This document shows positions 44,747 to 54,101 of a stretch of 64,000 nucleotides of DNA, one piece after another. The DNA is taken from the NCBI GenBank assembly GCA_018242255.1, contig JAFECH010000347.1:1-64000 (forward strand), in the 5' to 3' direction. Position numbers and translations under genes: made by a program. Source of the DNA: Pseudomonadota bacterium (GTDB lineage: Bacteria > Pseudomonadota > Alphaproteobacteria > Rhizobiales > Hyphomicrobiaceae). The notes under the pieces were generated by a model. It saw only the letters and a list, made by a program, of their open reading frames with translations. It ran no database searches and was not told the DNA's origin. Every line of letters begins with the position of its first letter. Within the stretch, counting starts at the first letter, position 1.

Positions 44747-47320
44747 CTAGAACTTCACTTTCACGCCACCGTAAGCCGCGAACGGTATCGCTGGCACGAC
44801 GGTGCGAGGATTATTTTCGTTAAAAGTGACACCGGTCACATCGGATAGATCGTTGGCATCGTCGACACTGAAATACGTTCCATAAACCGAGTAGTTCTTG
44901 TCGAACAGGTTTTCGAACAGGCCATAGATCTGCACATGATCCGTAACGTCATACGACGTATGCAGGTTGACCTTGGCATAGCCAGCCAGGGGACGTGCGA
45001 GGTTGGCTTCATCACCATTGAAGATCTGATTGCTCGCGGCGACAAGGTCGGCACCGACTTTCCATTTCCTGGTCATCCAATAGTCGAAACCTGCCTTGAA
45101 GGTATGGGCGGGAATGCCCGGAAGACGATCGCCTTTTTGGACAAGGTAACACTTGCCGGGACCGTTGTCGTCACCCCCGCCGCCAGCTTCGCCGCATGCG
45201 ATCGTGCCTGCGCCCGGATGGTTTGGCGACGGGAATATCGCGTCGGAGTCGAACGTCGCGTCCGTATATGTGTAATTGGCGTAGGCAAAGAGCCGCTGCG
45301 AACGATATGACAGGTTTGCCTCGACACCTTGGCGAAGCGTCTTGCCCACGTTCTGAAAGTATCCATGGCCGACGTTGGTCGACGCAGCATCGAAGATGTC
45401 GTCTGTATTGAGCGTACGGAACAGACCGACACCCCAATCCCACTGCGAACGATCCTGCCAGTTCTTGATCGTGCCACGGAAACCGGTTTCCCAGGTATGA
45501 GAAACGACCTGCTTCAACGGCGGATCGGCGGTCAGGAAGCTTTCAATCAGACACGGATTCGCAGGATCGGCGCAGGCAAGTTCGGCAGCCGTGGGAGCGC
45601 GATTTGCTTCCGAATACCCACCATACCAATTCAGCGACGGAGCGAATTTGTAGGTCAAGCCCGCTGACGGATTGAAGCGATTGTACTTGTTCGTACCGTT
45701 GAGTTTGTCGTTTTCCGGATTACCCGTATTTTCGATCTGTATGCGCGCATAATTGTAACGGCCGCCGACAGTCAATGCCAACGCTTCGGTGATGTCGAAA
45801 GTGTCGGTAAAGTAAGCACCGAAATAATCGTTCGTTGTCGTCAGCGAGCGCGGATTGAAATCGTCCGAACCTGACAGCGTGATTCCCTGACCGGCAACCA
45901 CAAACCTCGGCTGCATGAAGCCAAGCTCGCTGTCGGCAGTGTAAGCGACGCGGCCATGATCATAGCTGACGCCGACGATGAACTGGTTCGTATGACTGAA
46001 CAGTCTCGAGTTTTCCTGAGCCTGCAGAGACAGGCCAGCGGTGTCGGCGTTCTGCGATGTCTTATCGATGGACGCGTAAGCGACGTCATCGTTGAACGGA
46101 ATGGTCGCTCCGGTCGCGGCGTTGACAACCTCATCGTCGCCGGAACACAGGTTGCCGCCGCAGTCAGCCGCTTTGTCGAACAGATTGCCGTCGATATGTT
46201 TCTGATTAAAATGCCGATAATAGGTAACACCCGACAACGTCAGCGTGTCGGTAGCCCGCACCTTGCCATTGACCGAGTACATCTGCATCGTGTTTGCGGT
46301 CGTCTGAGGCGATGTAAACGTCAGGCTGCGGCTGATATCGAGAAGCTGCTCAGGGGCCGCCGCCGTTACACCGACATTGTTGTCGGCGCCGGTGAAGTTG
46401 AAATGGAACTCGGCATTATCGCCCTTGACGCCGACATCGAAGTAGCCACGGCGGATTTGAGCATCTGAGAAATCACGGAAGCCATCATCGTCGATGGCCT
46501 CGAACGCGCCATAAGCCGCCCAGTTGCCGCTCCGATATCCGGCCTCCGTCGAAACTTGCTTGCGTCCGAACGAACCGAAACTCGTGTCGACGTCCCAACC
46601 CTGAAAGTTGAAGCCGTCTTTCATATCGACGACAACTGCGCCGCCCAGAGCGTTAAGTCCAAACACCGGGTTGCCGACGACAACCGCGACATTGTTGATG
46701 GCGTTAGACGGCAGGAAATCCCAGTTGACGATATCGCCAAAGGACTCGTTGATACGCACGCCGTTCTGATACACCGCCAGCCCTTGCGGCACGCCATTGA
46801 CGGGCGATGCCTCGAAGCCGCGAAACTGAATGTTTGTCTGGAATTGGTTGCCCTGTAGATCGTTGACGATCAAGCCGGGAATCTGGCTCGTGAGAGCGTC
46901 CTGCAGAATGACCTGATCACCCCGTGTGATCGCTTCCGAATTCATCTGATAGACGCTGCCCGGAACCTTATCGACCGGGATCGTGCCACCGATCGGCGAC
47001 ATCTTCACCGTGCTGGATTCAGGCGAGACAGCAAATTCCTGCGAGCCTTCAGTCGCAAATCCCGTGGTTTCGGGCGCGGAGGAAGGAGCCGTCACGGCAG
47101 TCGCGGTAGCAGGCTTGGACTTCGGCTTGGTGGCCTTCTTTGCTTGCGTCGGCTTTGGCTTCGGCTGTCCCTGAATAACTTCGACATCAGGAAGCTGCTG
47201 ACCTTGTTGCGGCGGAGGCGCAGCCCCTGTGCCGCTGGTATCTTGTGCGAACGCGCCGCCCGCTCCGCTGGCTGCGAAAAGCGCTACAGCTGCGGCCGAA
47301 GCCATTAACTGACGCATCAT
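44747..47320 (-). CDS. TonB-dependent outer-membrane receptor
   Basis: The 857-residue product has a signal peptide (MMRQLMASAAAVALFAASG, cleavage near AFA-QD) and a Lys/Pro-rich linker. A plug domain follows (about residues 120-235; GSVYQMNSEAITRGDQVILQDAL split, IQFRGFEASPVNGVPQG, GLNALGGAVVVDMK), and then a 22-strand barrel ending in Phe (YGGVKVKF). I start at 47320 because the signal peptide begins there; an ATG at 47344 is also possible. The substrate is not clear: there is no adjacent uptake operon, and the barrel lacks a recognisable siderophore or B12 signature. A terminator follows at 44681. Confidence 0.92.
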   Translation of the reverse strand: MMRQLMASAAAVALFAASGAGGAFAQDTSGTGAAPPPQQGQQLPDVEVIQGQPKPKPTQAKKATKPKSKPATATAVTAPSSAPETTGFATEGSQEFAVSPESSTVKMSPIGGTIPVDKVPGSVYQMNSEAITRGDQVILQDALTSQIPGLIVNDLQGNQFQTNIQFRGFEASPVNGVPQGLAVYQNGVRINESFGDIVNWDFLPSNAINNVAVVVGNPVFGLNALGGAVVVDMKDGFNFQGWDVDTSFGSFGRKQVSTEAGYRSGNWAAYGAFEAIDDDGFRDFSDAQIRRGYFDVGVKGDNAEFHFNFTGADNNVGVTAAAPEQLLDISRSLTFTSPQTTANTMQMYSVNGKVRATDTLTLSGVTYYRHFNQKHIDGNLFDKAADCGGNLCSGDDEVVNAATGATIPFNDDVAYASIDKTSQNADTAGLSLQAQENSRLFSHTNQFIVGVSYDHGRVAYTADSELGFMQPRFVVAGQGITLSGSDDFNPRSLTTTNDYFGAYFTDTFDITEALALTVGGRYNYARIQIENTGNPENDKLNGTNKYNRFNPSAGLTYKFAPSLNWYGGYSEANRAPTAAELACADPANPCLIESFLTADPPLKQVVSHTWETGFRGTIKNWQDRSQWDWGVGLFRTLNTDDIFDAASTNVGHGYFQNVGKTLRQGVEANLSYRSQRLFAYANYTYTDATFDSDAIFPSPNHPGAGTIACGEAGGGGDDNGPGKCYLVQKGDRLPGIPAHTFKAGFDYWMTRKWKVGADLVAASNQIFNGDEANLARPLAGYAKVNLHTSYDVTDHVQIYGLFENLFDKNYSVYGTYFSVDDANDLSDVTGVTFNENNPRTVVPAIPFAAYGGVKVKF

Positions 47321-47812
47321 CCCCCGGTTTCCTTTCCTGCGCATCACAACACCTGCTTGCCTGGCAAGGATCGCAACGCGAACTTCCCCTTGTGGTCTCG
47401 ACTCGGACCATTTTCCCCAACGCAAGCAAAATGGATTTCGATTGGGAGGGTCAATCCGAAGCAGAGGCTGACTTTTTCCCGTCGGCAGTGTTCCGAAAGC
47501 ACCCGTTGCATTGGGGCAACGGAATTGAAAGTTATGGGAATTTTTCCCTAGAAATACGGGAACAAGACTTATTGCGAGCGTCGAACGAGCCGCCGTAAAA
47601 CAGCGAGAGCTTCCGCTGCTGAGGCAACACAAGTCGCTCATTGTCGTCGGCAACATGGAGGCGCTTCAATGCGCCACTTGCGGCTCCGTCGTCGCGGATT
47701 CCGTGTGCTCCGATATGAAGAGGTATGAAAGACGATGGGGCCTCCCCGTCACCTTTGCCAGGGAGGCCCACAGCGCTTTTGACGGAACCGTTCTCAGAAT
47801 GCTTTCACGCGC
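47321..47812. other. Intergenic region between cytochrome b561 gene and TonB receptor
   Basis: These 492 bases hold a 9-bp stem (gggcctccc at 47738-47746 / gggaggccc at 47761-47769) that may end the catalase/cytochrome transcript on the minus strand, though the following tract is only weakly T-rich. The rest should carry the receptor promoter. I could not identify a convincing Fur or RirA site by eye. Confidence 0.5.
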
Positions 47813-48376
47813 TCACTCCGCAGGAGCCGTGCGCGGATGCGTCGGCACTGGCGCCATCGCCTCAAAGACGCCATCGTGTCTGACGAGCCCATGAAAGAGC
47901 GCGGCCGCGATGTGCAGCAGGACGAGCGCGAAGAAACAAAACGCCAGATAATAGTGGGCGTCCCAGAACAACGTGTGGAGAGTGTCGCTCTGAGGCACGA
48001 TCGGAGGAAGCCGGAAACCGTCGAAGATCACGACGGGATAGTCCGCAGCAGACTGCATTGCCCAGCCCAGAAGCGGCATCGCGATCAAGAGTGCGTAAAG
48101 CGCATAATGCGAAAGCTCGGCACCGAGCCTTATCACTGGCGGAAGATCCGCGGGCAGCGCCGGCGCGCCATATCTCAATCGTACAGCTATGCGAACGATA
48201 ACCAGCACGAGAATGGCGATGCCGAGCGACTTATGCGTCGCCATCAACGGAAGAAATTTCGGCATGACCGTCGAGACCATTCCTACGCCGATGAAAAACA
48301 TCGCCAGAACACAAACGGCCATCACCCAATGCAGAAGTCGTTGCAATGGATGGAAACGCTGCATTTCTCCAGTCAT
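47813..48376 (-). CDS. Cytochrome b561 family protein
   Basis: The 187-residue product has four membrane helices and the His pattern of bacterial cytochrome b561 (CybB): LLHWVMA in helix 1, THKSLG at the start of helix 2, ELSHYALYALLIAMPLLGW in helix 3, and YYLAFCFFALVLLHIAAALFH split in helix 4. Such proteins pass electrons from quinol to or from periplasmic partners. The ATG overlaps the upstream catalase-like gene by 4 bases, so it probably supplies electrons to that peroxidase. Confidence 0.9.
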   Translation of the reverse strand: MTGEMQRFHPLQRLLHWVMAVCVLAMFFIGVGMVSTVMPKFLPLMATHKSLGIAILVLVIVRIAVRLRYGAPALPADLPPVIRLGAELSHYALYALLIAMPLLGWAMQSAADYPVVIFDGFRLPPIVPQSDTLHTLFWDAHYYLAFCFFALVLLHIAAALFHGLVRHDGVFEAMAPVPTHPRTAPAE

Positions 48377-49422
48377 TGCTTCTCTCCAGTCGGGGTGCGG
48401 GGATAGTATTTGGATTCAGCCGTACGCAGATCATAGGACTTCATATACGCCGCCGAACGCGCCGCCGGAAAAGGATCGTCGGATGTCGTAATGCCCGCCG
48501 GCAAAACAGTCGGATCAAAATTGATCTCACGACACGGACCGTCCGCCTCCGGCTCGATTTTCGTAACGGTCAGCGTGCCGACGTCGATCTTGCGGCGATC
48601 GGCGGGCCACTCCTTGCTTGGATCTGCTGTCGGGTCGCCCGGATTGGCGACGATCACCACCAGCTTCCAGCGCTGAGGCGCAGCCGCAACGCGCTTGGCG
48701 ATATCGGCTTCGAGGAAATTCGGCCCAAGCTTTTTCAGGTCATCCTGCGATACCGGAATGACCTGCGCTTCCGGCACGATTCCCCATCGAACGGTCTTCG
48801 GCTCGCCAGCTTTGTTGGTCATGACGAAGCTGTTGAGGCTGTTGTACGGCTCCTCGGCGTAGCTCGCCGTCCACGGCGCGCTACCTGCCCACGACGCAAA
48901 ATGTGAAAATTCAGGATTGGCCGCTATGAAGTTTTTCATCGCGTCCGCAGCCTTGTCCTTCGATGCTTTGAGCAAATCGTAGAACGCTTGCGGCGTCGAT
49001 ACAGGAAAGAATGGCGGATCAATCATCGCGCTGCGCCAGACCTGTCCGTCCGGAGTCGTGATCTGCACCCCGATACCGCGAACTCGAACGGTGGCATCGT
49101 CTACATTGGGGTCCTGCGTTCCAAGATTGAAGCGTCCGACGACCGGATACTCTCCCTTCTCGAAAACAACCGCCTTCGAAATTTCGGTTCCCGCACCGTT
49201 CGCTTCGAACGTGCCAGTAAAGCAGATGCCTTTGGCGTGGTTGCGGCGATGCCCCAAAGCCGGACCACCCGGCGGCGCAAAAGCGGCTACCATCTTCATC
49301 GGCGTGAGTCGCTGTGGCGAAAACCATCCGGCTGTATATGCGAACGCTGCCGCGCCGCCCCCGATGATGACGGCAATCAACGCCAATGAACCAACTGGCG
49401 TCGGTCGGTGAGTGTCCGACAT
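48373..49422 (-). CDS. Catalase-family peroxidase with N-terminal membrane anchor
   Basis: The 349-residue product is a minimal catalase-fold protein. One N-terminal membrane helix (about residues 12-32; GSLALIAVIIGGGAAAFAY) is followed by the heme domain. The distal His lies in GHRRNHAKGICFTGTFEANG (split), VRVRGIGVQI is present, and the proximal Tyr is in the RSAAYMKSYD segment (RxxxY). It is about 150 residues shorter than true catalases, like the SrpA/catalase-related peroxidases that use an organic or protein electron donor. The anchor places it in the periplasm. The cytochrome b561 gene overlaps by 4 bases. I start at the ATG at 49422. Confidence 0.88.
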   Translation of the reverse strand: MSDTHRPTPVGSLALIAVIIGGGAAAFAYTAGWFSPQRLTPMKMVAAFAPPGGPALGHRRNHAKGICFTGTFEANGAGTEISKAVVFEKGEYPVVGRFNLGTQDPNVDDATVRVRGIGVQITTPDGQVWRSAMIDPPFFPVSTPQAFYDLLKASKDKAADAMKNFIAANPEFSHFASWAGSAPWTASYAEEPYNSLNSFVMTNKAGEPKTVRWGIVPEAQVIPVSQDDLKKLGPNFLEADIAKRVAAAPQRWKLVVIVANPGDPTADPSKEWPADRRKIDVGTLTVTKIEPEADGPCREINFDPTVLPAGITTSDDPFPAARSAAYMKSYDLRTAESKYYPRTPTGEKQ

Positions 49423-49647
49423 TGAGACCTCGCTGTTGCTTGCTAAAGGGATGCGCGTGTTTGGCGCCAGCAATAACTGCAACCACGGCGACAATCTTTC
49501 AATATCGCTCCCGCTTTGCGAATTCGCACGATTTACTACGCGAGGTCATCGCAGGAGACATCGCGAGCTACCGGGCATCGACGAACCCGATAGCGTCGAC
49601 AGCCACCAGTTCGCGCACGCGACGAACTGCCCTTCATCGCCAATATT

Positions 49648-50145
49648 TCAGGAAAGATCGCGGTCGGATTGAGTTACGAAAATCAAAACGGCGAGCACGG
49701 AGACATAAAACCGAAACGCGGCCTGCTGCCCATTCCACTCTGGCGACTCCCACATCGCAAACCATTCGCCGCCAACGACCATAAACCCGAAGAACCAGAT
49801 TAAAAAGGCCAGCGTTGAAGCGGCAACGACATATCGCTTCGCATCGTTGAACGTTTCGGCCGCCGCGCGCCGGACACGCCACAGTGCAGCGGCCCCCGCG
49901 ACGAACAGAATGCCGGTCAGCGCCTCAGCCGTGATAATGGCGGCGTACGCAACCTGCCACAGCGTAGGCTCTGATATAGCCCTATACCTGAGCGCACTTG
50001 TTGCTGGCATCGCGTCCATGCTCAAGACGTGCTGCACGAATACGTAATTCGTTTCGTAATCCGTAACATTATTGAAAGCGACCAGCAGGCAGAACAGGCC
50101 CAACGTCAAACACATTATGATTTTTGCGTACCGTGTCGTCAGCAT
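49648..50145 (-). CDS. DUF2165 family membrane protein
   Basis: The 165-residue product has four membrane helices with DUF2165 features: an N-terminal helix LTLGLFCLLVAFNNVTDYETN, FVQHVLSMD, WQVAYAAIITAEALTGILF, and FGFMVVGGEWFAMWESPEWNGQ near the end. The ATG at 50145 follows a purine-rich ribosome site (aagggcgagg). The function of the family is unknown. It diverges from the polysaccharide synthase operon across an AT-rich promoter region. Confidence 0.85.
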   Translation of the reverse strand: MLTTRYAKIIMCLTLGLFCLLVAFNNVTDYETNYVFVQHVLSMDAMPATSALRYRAISEPTLWQVAYAAIITAEALTGILFVAGAAALWRVRRAAAETFNDAKRYVVAASTLAFLIWFFGFMVVGGEWFAMWESPEWNGQQAAFRFYVSVLAVLIFVTQSDRDLS

Positions 50146-50316
50146 GCCTCGCCCTTCAAAACAGCTGCGTGCCGACCATGTATATCGCCCGCATATTGTC
50201 CCCATTCGACGCGTTTTCGTCGCCTATTTAAGATATAATTTAGATAATATTTGATTTTTAATTTATATATCCAAGCTAGCATTGCGCCCAGCCAATTCTT
50301 GTATGCGTGGGTGCCA

Positions 50317-51753
50317 ATGTCTTCCCAATCCGTTGAACGCCGCCTCCCCCCTGCCCAGGGCGCGAATATCCGAGCTGTCGAGCCGACTTTATCAGAGACA
50401 TCGAGCGCAGAGCACGCAGAAGCAGAGGCTCGCGCTGATAAAGAATTTACTGCGTCCGCTCAGCTGGCCTACCTGGAGTCGGCGGTAAACGAATGGCAAA
50501 CGCCGAACGGAGCGCCCGACGCGACATCAGAAGCGGCCCCAAAGCGCTCTCGAACCACAATCAATCCGACCACAGTAATGAAATCTTTGATTGCGATCGC
50601 CGTCGCGGTGGCACTCGGATGGTTTCCGGTTCAACGCCTGCTCGCCACGACGAGCGCGGAAGCTGTCGTGAATGCGCGGATTATCACAATTAGAGCGCCG
50701 ATCGAAGGCGAAGTGACGATGGCGCAAAACGGAACCGATATCGGAAGCCCTTTCCGCGACAATCAGGATATCCTGACTATCCGCAACGAACGCGCCGATT
50801 CGGTGCATCTGACGAACCTGCAGCGGGATCGAGATCAGCTGCGCACGAACATTGGCGCTCTCGAAGCCAAGAAAAAACTGCTTATGAGCAGCCTCGATGA
50901 ACTCAATTCCCAACAGGAACGATTTCGCCTCGGACGCATCGCTCAGCTTGAACAGCGCGTCCGGGAGGCGGATGCCAATATCGCCTCGGCCCAGGCCCAA
51001 TACGCAGTCGCTTCGGAAGCTTTGAAGAGGGCCGACGCATTGCGAAAGACGGACGCAGCCAGCCAGGCCTTTCTCGATAAGGCCCAGGGGGAGGCTCACG
51101 TAACGGAGCAGGCCATCAAAGCGCTGATCGAACATAAGAAAGGGATTCTCGTCGAACTCGATGCCGCAAAAAACGGAACGTACGTCGGCGATAGTTACAA
51201 CGACACGCCCCAATCGGCCCAGCGCAAGATGGAAGTTTCGCTTGAACTTTCCGAAGTTCAGGCGCGCCTCACTGGCACCAAGGACCAACTCGCCGCAATC
51301 GACGCTTCAATTGCGACCGAGAAGAGCCGGCATGCCGAATTGGCGAAAGCAGTTATTCACTCCAGTGTAAACGGACGTGTCTGGGAAATGCTCACCGCCC
51401 CCGGCGAGCACGTCAACGCTGGACAAGACCTTATGAAACTCATCGATTGCGGGAGCGCCATTGTCACCGCAAGCGTCAGCGAGACGGCCTATGAGCGCCT
51501 CTCGATTGGCCAACAAGCGACGTTCACGCCACGCGACGGCGGCCCGGTATTGCATGGCATCGTCGTCGGCCTGAACGGTCTTGCTGCGGTCGAATCCAAT
51601 ACCGCAATTCAGCAGAGCGCTCTGTCACGCGAGCCATATCACGTCAGCCTCAAGTTTCCAGACTTGGCGAATAACTTCGACTGCAGGGTTGGCCGTTCGG
51701 GCCTCGTGAAATTTGCTGACGGCGGCAGTGTATTTGCCGGTAGCCTCTACTGA
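50317..51753 (+). CDS. HlyD-like membrane fusion protein (BgsB/Alg44-like)
   Basis: The 478-residue product has a roughly 90-residue cytoplasmic N-terminus, one membrane helix (MKSLIAIAVAVALGWFPV region, about residues 88-108), a lipoyl/barrel-sandwich half (ARIITIRAPIEGEVTM), and a long coiled coil (about residues 160-370). The second barrel half follows (VIHSSVNGRVWEMLTAPGEHVNAG split), and then a beta-barrel end. It is followed 10 bases later by a GT2 synthase gene, so it probably links polysaccharide synthesis to export, as BgsB does for mixed-linkage glucan in Sinorhizobium and Alg44 for alginate. It lacks an obvious PilZ domain, which is on the synthase instead. The upstream 170 bases are very AT-rich. 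Confidence 0.85.
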   Translation: MSSQSVERRLPPAQGANIRAVEPTLSETSSAEHAEAEARADKEFTASAQLAYLESAVNEWQTPNGAPDATSEAAPKRSRTTINPTTVMKSLIAIAVAVALGWFPVQRLLATTSAEAVVNARIITIRAPIEGEVTMAQNGTDIGSPFRDNQDILTIRNERADSVHLTNLQRDRDQLRTNIGALEAKKKLLMSSLDELNSQQERFRLGRIAQLEQRVREADANIASAQAQYAVASEALKRADALRKTDAASQAFLDKAQGEAHVTEQAIKALIEHKKGILVELDAAKNGTYVGDSYNDTPQSAQRKMEVSLELSEVQARLTGTKDQLAAIDASIATEKSRHAELAKAVIHSSVNGRVWEMLTAPGEHVNAGQDLMKLIDCGSAIVTASVSETAYERLSIGQQATFTPRDGGPVLHGIVVGLNGLAAVESNTAIQQSALSREPYHVSLKFPDLANNFDCRVGRSGLVKFADGGSVFAGSLY

Positions 51754-51763
51754 GGACCGAACG

Positions 51764-53734
51764 ATGAATGCCGCCGCAGGAATGGGTTATGCCGACGCGC
51801 TGCTGCCGGCCCTTATTGTCGCCCTGTTGGCGACAGCAATTCTCCCGTGGGTCAATCGCAACAACACGATCGTGCGAACCTGCGCGATCCTGGTCGGCAT
51901 CGCGCTCGGTTGGCGATATATGTCGTGGCGCATCTTCGATACGATTCCCTCGGCGGACAATCCCGTCAATTTCACCACCGGCGTGATCTTCACAGCCGTC
52001 GAAGCACTGACGATGATCGGCGCCACGATCTCGCAATTATTCCTGACGCGCACGCGCAATCGAACGTCTGAAGCGAACCGCAACGTTCCGCGTCTGCTGG
52101 CGCAGCCGACGTTGCCGAAGGTCGACGTGCTGATCTGCACTTACAATGAAGACGAAAACATTCTCGAGCGCACCATCATCGGCTCGCTGGCGTTGACATA
52201 CCCGAATTTTCGCATCTGGGTCTGCGACGACGGGCGGCGCGCCTGGCTGAAAGCGCTCTGCGAGCGCCATGATGTGGGCTACATCACCCGCGAGGAAAAT
52301 GCCCACGCCAAGGCCGGCAACATCAACGCAGCGCTCAAAAAGCTGGCCAAGCTCGATGAAAAGCCGACATTCGTATCGATCCTGGATGCGGATTTCGTGC
52401 CGCTTCCCTCGTTCCTGACGCGCGCCGTATCGCTGGCGCTGGATGCCGACGTCGGTGTCGTCCAGACGCCTCAGCATTTCTTCAATCCGGATCCCGTCCA
52501 AAGCAATCTCGCGCTGACCCGCGTCTGGCCGGATGAGCAGCGATTCTTCTTCGATATCGTGATGGCGTCGAAAGACGCATGGAACGCAGCCTTTTGCTGC
52601 GGAACGTCGTCGGTCATTCGCTTCGATGCCCTGCAACGCATCGGCGGCTTCCCAACGGACTCCGTCACCGAGGATTACCTCCTCTCCTTGCGCCTGCGCG
52701 AAAAAGGCTTCAGGACAGTCTATTTGAACGAAGCGTTGTCGCTGGGCTTGGCGCCCGAGGGCCTCGCCGAATACAGCGGTCAGCGTAGCCGCTGGGCACT
52801 CGGATTTGTCCAGATCTGCCGCGGCCCGAGCGGCCCGCTCCGGTTCGGAAACAAATTGCCGATCGTCGATCGCATCATGCTCTGCGAGACGTTCCTGCAT
52901 TGGTCGGTAACCCACCTCTTTCGTCTTCTGGGCGTCATCGTGCCGGCGCTTTATCTGCTGTTTGGTATCGAAGCGGTTCATGCCAACGTCATCGACGCGA
53001 TCTGGTATTTGGCCCCGTTCCTCGCGGCGCAGTGGGCTATCTTCACATGGTTGACGGAAGGCCGCGTTCTGCCGCTGATGACAGACCTCTATCAGATGCT
53101 CTGCTCAGTCGATGTTTTGAAAGCAGTCGTCGCCGGCCTCATCAAACCGAAGGGCCAGAAGTTCAAAGTGACGGCTAAAGGCGGAGATCGCAGTCGGCAA
53201 ATCGTTCAATGGCCGCTACTGCGCATCTTCGGGACGCTACTCATCGCGACGATGCTCGGCATTGCCCAGGCATTTATTGTCGACCAATCGCGTCCACTCG
53301 CGGAATCGAGCGCCATCGCGCTTTTCTGGAGTTGGTATAACATGGTCGTGTTGACACTCTGCTGCTACGTCTGCAGTGAGCAGCAGCAGCGGCGCGCCGG
53401 TCAGCGCTTTGAAATGGAGATGCCCGTCACGCTCTCGGCGAAAAGCTCGAGCGCCGTCTATCGCGCTTCCGACATCTCGGCGAGCGGCATGCATCTACTC
53501 GGCAAGCCGCCCCTTCCGGTCGGCAGTAAGGTCAACGCCAACTTCGCTGGCATCGACGTTGATGCGCACATTCGCCGTTCCACTGAAAATGGTTTCGGAT
53601 TGGAATTCGAGTTGACGGAGCAGACCAAAACCCAGGTGCTTCAGCTCATCTTTTCCGGCAAGGCATCCACTGCGGTCACTGACATCAAACCTCACCTCGT
53701 TGCCAAGGCCCTCGCCGCCCGCGTGTTCCGCTAG
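51764..53734 (+). CDS. GT2 polysaccharide synthase with C-terminal PilZ domain
   Basis: The 656-residue product is an inner-membrane cellulose-synthase-like processive glycosyltransferase. It has N-terminal helices (residues 8-90), a GT2 domain with DVLICTYNEDEN, SILDADFVPLP, TEDYLLSLRLRE and Gln340-RSRW, then further helices, and a PilZ domain at the C-terminus. PilZ has both halves of the c-di-GMP site: Arg544-AGQ-Arg548 and Asp570-ISAS-Gly575. Production of a beta-glucan or similar exopolysaccharide under c-di-GMP control is the likely role; the product cannot be told from sequence. It is co-transcribed with the HlyD-like gene. The ATG at 51764 has gagga upstream. No BcsB, BcsZ or BcsC genes are present. 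Confidence 0.92.
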   Translation: MNAAAGMGYADALLPALIVALLATAILPWVNRNNTIVRTCAILVGIALGWRYMSWRIFDTIPSADNPVNFTTGVIFTAVEALTMIGATISQLFLTRTRNRTSEANRNVPRLLAQPTLPKVDVLICTYNEDENILERTIIGSLALTYPNFRIWVCDDGRRAWLKALCERHDVGYITREENAHAKAGNINAALKKLAKLDEKPTFVSILDADFVPLPSFLTRAVSLALDADVGVVQTPQHFFNPDPVQSNLALTRVWPDEQRFFFDIVMASKDAWNAAFCCGTSSVIRFDALQRIGGFPTDSVTEDYLLSLRLREKGFRTVYLNEALSLGLAPEGLAEYSGQRSRWALGFVQICRGPSGPLRFGNKLPIVDRIMLCETFLHWSVTHLFRLLGVIVPALYLLFGIEAVHANVIDAIWYLAPFLAAQWAIFTWLTEGRVLPLMTDLYQMLCSVDVLKAVVAGLIKPKGQKFKVTAKGGDRSRQIVQWPLLRIFGTLLIATMLGIAQAFIVDQSRPLAESSAIALFWSWYNMVVLTLCCYVCSEQQQRRAGQRFEMEMPVTLSAKSSSAVYRASDISASGMHLLGKPPLPVGSKVNANFAGIDVDAHIRRSTENGFGLEFELTEQTKTQVLQLIFSGKASTAVTDIKPHLVAKALAARVFR

Positions 53735-54101
53735 CCGTTACCGCCGGTCGCAGCTTGAAACGTGGCTACCGCTTCCGACAATGGGCGCAGCTCCAGACTG
53801 GACACACGGCAACCGTCCGAAACGTTTGCGCGCGTGACCCCATTGATGAGTGATGCGGGTAAACGACATCCATCGTCCCCACCAGACCTGCATCAACGAC
53901 TTGGCGCGATACAAAGGCCGCACAATTCGCATGCCTGAGATGCCGGATTAACCGCCATTGTGCGGTTCATTCATGCATACGCCCGGTCGGGGAATGCTCC
54001 GTCCTGATCCCGCGCTCGCGTCGGCCGCGAAGGCCTTTACCAACGCCAAAATTCCTGAATAGAGTTGAAGCGGCACAATGCTTCCAGGAAGGTTTGGCAG
54101 G
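53735..54101. other. Intergenic region before the second molybdoenzyme
   Basis: These 367 bases contain only short unsupported open frames (for example 53738-53932 minus) and no clear hairpin with T-run. I see nothing beyond the ribosome site (aggaagg) of the next gene. Confidence 0.5.

Noticed and set aside
52037..52981. A 314-codon open frame antisense to the polysaccharide synthase
   Set aside because: Lies entirely within the GT2 catalytic domain; no recognisable motif.
53738..53932. A 64-codon minus-strand open frame in the gap before the second molybdoenzyme
   Set aside because: No ribosome site, no domain and no hydrophobic pattern.
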